This document shows, piece after piece, positions 56,395 through 64,000 of a stretch of DNA of 64,000 bases (the first letter of the stretch is position 1; every line of letters starts with the position of its first letter). The notes below the pieces were generated by a model, which worked only from the letters and a program-made list of their open reading frames with translations, was not told the DNA's origin and did no database searches. The stretch is from Phanerodontia chrysosporium. Its lineage: Eukaryota > Basidiomycota > Agaricomycetes > Polyporales > Phanerochaetaceae. Location: assembly GCA_001910725.1 (NCBI GenBank), contig MJGA01000008.1, positions 186,001-250,000 of the forward strand, given 5' to 3'. Made by a program: the position numbers and the translations under genes.

Positions 56395-58729
56395 TCAGGC
56401 GCTGCTGGCGACCTTCTCCTTGATGACATCGACGATGGTCGGCTCCGCGATGGTGCTGAGGTCGCCGAGCTGGTCGCCTTCGCCGGCAATGATCTTGCGG
56501 AGGATGCGGCGCATGATCTTTCCCGAGCGCGTCTTGGGCAGGTCCGGCGCGATGTAGATCTTCTTCGGCGCTGCGAACGGCCCGATGACCTTGCGCACCT
56601 GCAGCACGAGCTCCTTGACCAGCGCGGGCTCGTTCTCAGGCTCGAACTTGAACTCGCTGGGAGGAGGGCACGAGACGTCAGTAGCAGAGCGCGACGCGGG
56701 GCGTGCAGCGTGTGCGTACCGCTTGAAGGTCACGAAGGCGTGCACGGCCTGACCCGTCAGCTCGTCCTGCGCGCCGATGACGGCGGCCTCGGCGACGCCG
56801 GGGTAAAGGATCAGGGCGGACTCGATCTCAGCGGTCGAGAGACGGTGGCCGGAGACGTTGATGACGTCGTCGACACGGCCCTTGATCCAGATGTAGCCGT
56901 CCTTGTCGCGGACGGCACCGTCGCCGGTGTAGAAGTAGCCGGGGTAGGGCTGCGTGCGAGGGTAAGTGCCAGGTGAAGCTCATCGAGGAGTGTGCACTGA
57001 CCCGGAGGTAGACGTCGAGCCACCTGTTGTGGTCCTGCCAGACGCTGCGGGCGATCGACGGCCAGGTGTTCTTGAAGACGAGGACGCCCTCGACGTTGGG
57101 CCCCTCAAGTTCCTGCCAGCCGTAGATGAGACCTCGCAGTATCGGGGGCACGCATTCCACGAAAGACGTACCTTTCCCGTGACAGGGTCGAGCAGCGCGT
57201 AGTCGTGGCCGAGGAAGGGCACCGTCGCGGAGCCGGCCTTGCACTCAATCGCACCGGGGAGCGGGCTGACGACGATCGAGCCGGTCTCGGTCTGGAAGAA
57301 GGTGTCGACGATGGCGGCCTGGCGGCGGCCGACGTGGTCGTTGAGCCAGTGCCACGCCTCGGGGTTGATGGGCTCGCCGACGGAGCCGATGACGCGGAGC
57401 GAGCTGAGGTCCGCGTCCTTGACGAACGACTCGCCGTGGCGGCGGAGCAGGCGCACCGCCGTCGGCGCCGTGTGGAAGTGCGTGAGCTTGTGCCGGTCGA
57501 TCGTCTCCCAGAAGCGCGCCGGCGTCGGGTACGTGGGCGTCGACTCGAAGATCGTCGTCGCGATCCCGAGCGCGAGTGGGCCGTACACCGTGTACGTGTG
57601 GCCCGTGATCCAGCCGAGGTCTGCCATGCACCCGAAGCGGTCCTCGGGGTGCACGTCGAAGACGTACTTTACGCTCAGCGCCGCGCCGAGCAGGTATCCA
57701 CCGATGGTGTGCATGATGCCCTTTGGCTTGCCGGTCGAGCCAGAGGTCTGATCACCCTTTGTCAGCGTTGTGAAACGGGAGGCTGCAGCGGAGGCACTCA
57801 CGTAGAGAATGAAGAGCCCGTCCTCAGAGTTGAGCAGCGCGGGCGGGCAGTAGTTGGGCACCTTCGCGCTCTCCTCGTGCCACCACTTGTCGCGGCCCTC
57901 GACCCAGCCGATGTTCTCGCCGCCGGTGTGCTTGAGGACGAGGACGTGCTCGACATGGGGGCAGCCCTCGAGCGCCCTGTCCGCGAGGGCCTTGAGCGCG
58001 ATCGCGCGGCCCGCGCGGCGGCTCTCGTCCGCGGTGAGCACGACGCGCGAGCGGCAGTCGTTAATGCGGTCGCGCAGCGCCTCGCTCGAGAAGCCGGGGA
58101 AGACGGCCGAGTGTAGCGCGCCGACGCGCGCGCACGCGAGGAACGCGGCCACGGCCTGCCAGGTCATCGGCATGTAGATCGTCACCGTGTCGCCCTTGCC
58201 GACGCCGAAGCGCTTGAGCACGTTCGCGACGCGCGAGACCTCGCGCAGCAGCTCGCCGTAGCTGATGTACTGGTGCTGGCCCGGCTCGTCTGCCTCGTAG
58301 ATGATCGCCGTCTGGGGCGGCCTCCGGTCAGCAATCGCTCCGCAGACGAAAAAGCAAGAGGATCGCACCTTGTTGGGGTCCTGGGCCGCCCAGCGGTCGA
58401 CGCAGTTGTAGGAAGCGTTGATGTAGCCCTCCGTGAACCAGGCGATGTCCCACCCTCGAAGGAGCCGGAGCGGATGGTGTGGAAGGGGCGGTCCCAGTGC
58501 AGGAGCTCCCTGGCCATCTGTGGCGGTCCTAGCATGAGCACCGCCTGCTGTGGCGCAGACTGAGGAGGCATACCTGGGCCCACCATTGGTCGGCGTTCGG
58601 ACCAATGGTCTCGGCGTGCGCCTTCTTGTAGGCCTCGAAGTTGGGGCCGACGAACGGGACCTCGGGGCCGTCGCGCAGGCGGGGCGGGATGGGCTCGAAG
58701 GGGACGTTGTCGTAGGCGGTGTTCGACAT
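56395..58729 (-). CDS. ACS1: Acetyl-CoA synthetase (AMP-forming)
   Basis: Starts [20 protein letters not shown]. The N-terminal part has [50 protein letters not shown] and [23 protein letters not shown] motifs: [20 protein letters not shown] (ATP loop), [68 protein letters not shown] and the C-terminal catalytic lysine region [16 protein letters not shown]. About six introns. One base is missing in CCC 58449-58451 (GSFEGG|DIAWF), otherwise the gene is complete at roughly 660 residues, the family norm. It makes acetyl-CoA from acetate for lipid synthesis, histone acetylation and growth on C2 carbon. A GTATAAG element lies about 110 nt upstream. Confidence 0.95.
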
Positions 58730-58837
58730 GTTGCTGTAAAGTCTAAAGTGTCTAAGTGTCTAGGAGAGAAGTTGTGGTGTGTAGGCTGTGAGAGTCGGTG
58801 AACGATCTGGAGAGCCAGAGGGCCTGCTGGGAGAGTT

Positions 58838-58844
58838 CTTATAC
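58838..58844 (-). promoter_or_regulatory. Putative TATA element of acetyl-CoA synthetase
   Basis: The minus strand reads GTATAAG about 110 nt upstream of the ATG at 58729. Confidence 0.35.
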
Positions 58845-59620
58845 CCCTCCGCAACACAAGTTTTCCAACACCAAAGACTGCTCGCGGAGCCGACCTGGAG
58901 TCCCCAGTAGGCTGCACCCTGCTGCGCCAGTACTACGGGGTAGCCCGCAGGCCGTGCCACGCGCAGGCCGCTGCTCCAACCTGTCGTGCATGGCAGATCG
59001 CGCACGCGCGTGGCATCTCTGGCAGCACGAAAGATTTGCGCAGTTTTTTGCAAGAGTGTCCCCTTCGAAGAACGGTGTCCGACGGGCGCACTTCAATACG
59101 AGGACGTTTACGCAGGGGCGCAGCGCAATCTTCAGGGTAAGGGAGCGGCCAATGCGCAGCCGCCCGCGCCACCCGAGAACCTCAACCTGTCTGTGGTCAC
59201 GCGAGGGGCGCACTCGGGGCCGATGAGGGGGCGTTGGCGCGGATTGGCGGGGCGGGGCGCACGCGCGTGATGGCCGACGTCCCGACGGCGTGCGACGACA
59301 GCTGTCTACCACCGCGCGTACCCTGGGCTTGTCAGTGCGCGTACTCCAGGTTAGGCCGCGCTGCCACGGCACGTCTGGCAGCGCGGAAGATGGCGCTTGC
59401 CAATCGTCCAACCTTGTCTGACGTGCCCCATCGGGGCACGGCGTACGCCCAGCCTATCGCCGCTGGCGGCGGCGAGCCCGCGCACGCTGGACAGAGTTGC
59501 CTGTCACTCGGAAGAAGGGCAATGCAAAAACGCAATACAGCGTACGGTGGACGACATCCAGACACTGTAACGAATGCAGAAGTGGCTCAGCAGAAATCAA
59601 GAACGGGGTACACTCGATGG
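58845..59620. other. Upstream region of acetyl-CoA synthetase
   Basis: Promoter region of ACS and 3' flank of the DUF2461 gene. Open frames here overlap on both strands and have no recognisable features. Confidence 0.4.
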
Positions 59621-61483
59621 TCACTCTGCGATGTCTTCCTCATGCTCGTCTTCCCCGTCTTCCGAGTTGTCTGCATCTTGCAGGGTCATGAGGTCGTTGA
59701 TGCTGGGAAGTCGCCTTGTGAACAAATCGATTAGCCTCGAACGTGGGGCCGACGTACCAATGAACAAACGGACGCATAATGTTGACAAGTCGGCCCAGCT
59801 CTTCCTTGAACTCGGGCTGGAGGACTTGTTTGTCCGTGAACCTGCGCACCGTCAGCGATGTAGGCCAGCACTCGATGACGGACTTACTTGTGCACGACAG
59901 CAAACGAACGACATTTGAGCAAGTCTATGTCTCTGCCACGTAGCAGTCAGCAAAAGCCTGCGCATACATCCATGGCACCTACTTGTGGTTCTTGTCGATA
60001 CCCTTGGGTGCGACCTTGAGCTCGTCATCCATGCCGAAGATGTTCTGTCGTGCGCGCCGTGGATGAGGCTTGGCCTCCCCGAAGAGCCCGACGAACGTCT
60101 CGTCAGAGATGATACGTCGCAGGCGATCAGACGAGCGCAGGAGGTTATTCCTGCAATGACATGTCGTGAAAAGAGGAACTCATGTGCAGCAGTGCTTGAG
60201 CGTACCGGATAGTCTGAAGTTCATTTTTGCCTGGGCACCATGTACCCGCAGCGATCATACTCTGCCCGTTGGGCCGAACTGTAAGAATGCTATTAGTGAG
60301 ATGTACCTCAGTTCGTTAATCTACCACTTACTAGCTCTTAGTAAGCCCGATGCGATATTAGAATGGTGCATCACACTCGAACGGATAACAACGCACATGT
60401 GATCTGTAGCAGCATACATCACGCTTAGATTATCCCAACGATCATTCCATAACAAAAGCGCTTACATCCCGCAAAGATGCCCTTTCGACCACTCCGTGAG
60501 AAGCTCGCCGAGAGCCCGGTCTTGTACGGCGTCTTGTCGTTGCTGAATCTGACCTGCACGATCGCGCACAGTAAGAAGCGTGCAGACACAGAAGCAAGGT
60601 GGCATACGTCGCGGTAAATCCGATGAATGACGTCCTTCGGTGGCAGATATGGGATCTGCGGGTCATTCGCAACGAGGACGCTCGTGAACTCTTCGACGAA
60701 ATCTTTCCATTCCTTCTCCGCGACGCGCCAGACGGGCTCTGTTAACGCGATCAGCGTGGTACGTTGCGCGTTTCCAGAGGTGCATTACCGTGCATCTTGA
60801 ACCTGACAGTGGGTCAGACGCGCAGGTCTCAACACATATGTTTGAGCACGCACCACTCGCGGTCATTGCACTCCGGCTTCGTTAGCTGGCGGAGAAAGTC
60901 GAGGGTGTTCTGTGAGATTTGTCCAGGTGGCACTACAGCAATTGTAGTTCAGCTTCACGCGATTCGAGGCAGAGCGCGAATACCTGCGCATCAATGAGTA
61001 AGTGTGGCGGATGCTGAGGGGTGTTTGGGCCACGCACCGACCTCGGCCAGTCTTAGGGGCCTGTACGACTCTCCCGACCACCTCCTGACCATCGTCTAGC
61101 TCAATTTCTGACTCTGAGTCCTTGTTAGCGTCATTTGTCTTCCTCTTCTTTCTCGGAGCGGTGGCCTTCTTCGGGGAAGACTTGGCAGGCGAACTCTGGC
61201 CGCGCTTGCGCTTGGCTGGCTTTGCTTCGTGCTCTTCGTCGAGGTTGTCGCTGTTGATCGACTCCGTGTCGCTGATAGCCTCGTCTTCGTCATCGTACGC
61301 GTCGCTCTGCTCGTCTGCGCTCTCTTCTTCCGCAGACTCGTCCTGAAGCTCATCCTGCTTGCGCCGAGATCTGCTGCCTGACACCTTCGCCGCCGACGCT
61401 GACGCTCTCTGACTGTTTTTCTGCGTCGCTGCCGTCGTTCTAGTCTTGCTAGATGTCACTGCTCGCGTGCTGCGCGTTGCCAT
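59621..61483 (-). CDS. DUF2461 (TIGR02453-type) protein with acidic/basic nuclear-type N-terminus
   Basis: Starts MATRSTRAVTSSKTRTTAAT. A charged region follows with strong acidic runs (DEDEAISDTESINSDNLDEE) and nuclear-import-like clusters (KPAKRKRGQSSPAKSSPKK, APRKKRKTND). The DUF2461 domain comes next: NTLDFLRQLTKPECNDREW, FVEEFTSVLVANDPQIPYLP, IHRIYRDVRF, SNDKTPYKTGLSASFSRSGR, KGIFAG, then NNLLRSSDRLRRIISDETF, AKPHPRRARQNIFGMDDELK, EFKEELGRLVNIMRPFVHW and an acidic tail. YRDxRFSNDKTPYKT is the family signature. Many short introns; some exon borders, especially near 60.9-61.0 kb, are uncertain. The domain is widespread in bacteria and fungi, but its biochemical role is not established. It lies between the two ACS-like genes, same strand as ACS. 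Confidence 0.82.
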
Positions 61484-63814
61484 GTTCTGTGAGCACGATG
61501 CGGGGTAGAACCAAGTGTGTAAGCGCCTGCGGGTCACAGCGGGCGCTATGATGGCCTGTTGCCTATTGTGGTCGTGCCGACGCCTTCGTGGCGCCCTTTG
61601 ATGCGCTCTCGGCTCGCGATGCCGAGGTCGAACCATCTCCTCCGCTTTGGCCGTGTCCTGCCTTTGCGCTCTCCACGAACACCGCTACGTGACATGTCAC
61701 ACATAGCCTCCTTTTATATGCTAATAAGGCTCATCGACTCAAGTTCTACACGCGCGTCTAACGTGTGACGCGTCGCGACGCGCCTCACACCCGAATAATC
61801 TCGGGCCCGCGCAAGGTCAGTAACGCAGTCCACGTCAATCTTGACCCGTCAGTAGCCGTATTTGGCAGGTAGCAACAAACTCTCTTCGCATCAAATCGGA
61901 AGAGTCCCGAGCATACATATATACCGCGCTGGCTGCGGTCCGTTCTTCATCCCCCAACCCCCACCACCCCCCGTGAAGACGTATTTGTTGACTTTAACTG
62001 TCCTGTTCACATTTAGACTCGCTCCTCGAGGAATCCGGTATATAGCTGCTCACTTGCCGTGCATATATGGGCGCAGGTATGTGCTCATTATATAGAATGT
62101 ACTCACTCCTCCTTGATATAACGCCGGCCAAATATGAGAAAGGCACGTCCCGGCCCGTTTTCTTCACGTCCCTTCACTGACCATGAGATTCGATTTGTTG
62201 TCTCGCACAGATTCGATCGGGATTTGATGACGAGGATCGTTCCTGAAGCCCAGGAAACGTTCCCTGGGTGGGCGCAATCCACGTTCCCGGGATAGCAAGG
62301 CCTTGCCATCGCGAAGGCACTCACTCGAAATCATAGCGGATCAGCGAGCGAGGAACGGCACGTCGTCAGGTACAACACATCTATAATTCTCAATTGTCTT
62401 CCGTCGACTTCTCCCCTGTTTGGCCGCAAGGTTGAAGATTCTAAGTCGCGTCTGCGCCACGAGGAGGTCTCCGCAACATCTGATCTGCGTCTACTGCATG
62501 TCTTCCGCGGGCGCGTTGCTGACTCTTGCGCCATCGTTTCATGCCGTCAAGAGTCTTCAAGAATGTTCGCACAGCTTCACAGCCATATGGACGGCCCCTC
62601 AACGCCGTGAACGATGGTCTTCTAGTCCAGCGACAGCGCTGGGTATCAAGACAATGCACGTGAGACACTGAGTCCCTCCATCAGCAGCCCACGCTGTTAC
62701 GACACCTCGAAGGCGCGGGGAATGATGCAGACTTTCGAGAGGGCTGTTTTGCACGTCCCAGCCAACGTTGCTCTCGTCGCAGCCTTTCACATGCCCTACG
62801 AGCGACGGGAGCGACGGAGCGATCGCAAGGAGTCAAAAGGTGAGCCGCATCGTCTCGTTCATCCCGGTCTCGGAGCTCATTATCGCGTCTGATTCCGAAT
62901 TTGTCGAATTTGACTTGGTGCAATCATGAAGTTCGAGCATGATTGCAGTCGCCAGGGGTTGCCGCGCGCTCCAGGCTGCTCATGTGGCCTTGTGCTGCCG
63001 CGAGCGCGGCGCCGATCGGTGTCACGAACCCAAAGCGGGGAGTCCGCTTGCAAGGGCCTCTGGGCGAATATGGTGTAGCCCGACGTCCGCGCTCGCCCGA
63101 GTATGTCATGGAGCCCTGGGCAATTCAATTGGGCGGGCAGTTGAGGCGGTAGGCTCAATCGGCTCGGACATCGTTGCCCTGGACAGTCCGAGAGGCCATG
63201 GTCCAGAGGCGAGCTAGTCTGCGACGCGGGGCTCCGCTCCCTGACCCTGTGAGCTTGGCTGTGGGGCAGTAAGCGGGGCATTTGCTTCCTCCGGCTCGTT
63301 GATCGGTGTGAGCTACTACGACAGGGACGAAGCATCTCTTTGCTGACAGGAAGATAGGCACCGCTCTGTGTCCACTGAGTAGCGAACTCAGTACATCCCG
63401 CTCTACGTACGCTTCTGACGTCGCAAGTGCGATGTGCTGCCATCCTCTCCCGCCGGGCTACCCGCTGGAGGTTGGACGACCATGGAGTGGACAGATTCGG
63501 GGGGCGGTCTCTTCGATGAGCCCACTGGTTCACGAACGGCACACGACGAGTGCCCAGCAGTCGTACGGGCATGTCTGCATGCGAAGATGTTTCGGCCGTG
63601 GTTGCAAGTGGTTTGCCCCGCATTCCCCGCACGATTGGTTTAGGGGACGCCCGACTAGCCGCGGAAGGGAGAGTCACGCGATTTCCGATGGGGAACCAAT
63701 GATCACGACAAGATCAAAAATGAATTCGCTTATATTGGCCCACATCCCCTAGTCTCGTCGCTCTTTGCCTCTAACCTCCTCCTCCTCCTCGTCGCCATCA
63801 GAGAGCCAGACACG
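61484..63814. other. 2.3 kb divergent intergenic region
   Basis: Between the DUF2461 gene (minus) and the ACS-like gene (plus). A 265-codon open frame on the minus strand (62880-63677) has no motif and biased composition, so I do not call it a gene. CTTATATTG at 63729-63737 may be a TATA element for the right-hand gene, and a short CTC repeat precedes its ATG. Confidence 0.4.
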
Positions 63815-64000
63815 ATGTCCGACACACAGCAGCAGCCCGCGGTCGACGGCGCGAACAGCGAGCAGGCCCCCAACGCATCAGACGCCCACCCCACCATTCA
63901 CCCCATCGCCCCAAGACTTAAGAGCGGCCACAAAATTCCTCACATTGGGCCACACATCCATGCCTACCGCAATATGCACCAGCAGACCGTGGGCCATGAG
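63815..64000 (+). CDS. Probable second acetyl-CoA synthetase, N-terminal fragment
   Basis: An open frame of 62 codons begins MSDTQQQPAVDGANSEQAP and continues past the window edge. Its last 30 residues (APRLKSGHKIPHIGPHIHAY then RNMHQQTVGHE) align without gaps with residues early in the complete ACS at 56395-58729 ([20 protein letters not shown]...ETIGPN). The shared frame is PRL-x2-G-x3-P-x2-GP-x3-AY-x4-H-x2-T-x-G. The upstream 20 residues are a low-complexity leader absent from the other copy. The rest of the enzyme is not visible, so the call depends on this short similarity. Confidence 0.6.
   Translation, partial: MSDTQQQPAVDGANSEQAPNASDAHPTIHPIAPRLKSGHKIPHIGPHIHAYRNMHQQTVGHE

Noticed and set aside
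62880..63677. 265-codon minus-strand open frame upstream of the ACS-like gene
   Set aside because: No recognisable domain, P/R/S-rich composition, no plausible start context and no intron structure typical of the neighbouring genes.
1..64000. CRISPR arrays, prophage, insertion sequences or rRNA operons
   Set aside because: None seen; gene structure with spliceosomal introns marks this as fungal nuclear DNA.

Overview
The window looks like nuclear chromosomal DNA of a mushroom-forming basidiomycete (Agaricomycete). The support is many genes broken by 45-75 nt GT-AG introns, high GC, and a complement of Set1, IRE1, Uve1, PIF1, acetyl-CoA synthetase, DUF2235 hydrolases and small PSD-like decarboxylases. 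A polypore-like fungus is my guess from general similarity; no species can be named from sequence alone. No virus, plasmid, insertion sequence, CRISPR array or rRNA was seen.

Left third (1-25 kb): the 5' three quarters of a Set1/COMPASS H3K4 methyltransferase (minus, running off the left edge); an unknown acidic membrane protein (plus); the unfolded-protein-response sensor IRE1 (minus); a divergent coiled-coil, low-complexity protein (plus); two tandem pyruvoyl-dependent PSD-family decarboxylases (minus); a tRNA-Arg(ACG); one medium-chain reductase (MDR A, minus) with an MDR pseudogene beside it; a PIF1 helicase (plus); and a small proline-rich protein (plus).

Middle (25-46 kb): a 3.3 kb stretch without recognisable genes, an F-box protein (minus), an isopenicillin-N-synthase-like 2OG-Fe(II) oxygenase (plus), a cyclophilin (plus), then a cluster of MDR reductases B, C (minus) and D (plus) around a membrane-anchored S33 serine hydrolase (minus).

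Right third (46-64 kb): Uve1 UV-damage endonuclease (minus) with a mitochondrial-type leader, two DUF2235 hydrolases arranged tail to tail, an acetyl-CoA synthetase (minus), a DUF2461 nuclear-type protein (minus), and the first 62 codons of a probable second acetyl-CoA synthetase (plus) cut by the right edge.

Two themes stand out. First, local duplication: five MDR loci (one dead), two PSD-like genes, two DUF2235 genes and probably two ACS genes. Second, at least a dozen conserved reading frames are broken by the loss of exactly one base, mostly in short homopolymers. This reads as consensus sequencing error rather than mass gene death, so the affected genes should be annotated as probably intact. 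No convincing wholly new system was found; the most unusual loci are the PSD-like pair, the MDR family and the mirrored DUF2235 pair.
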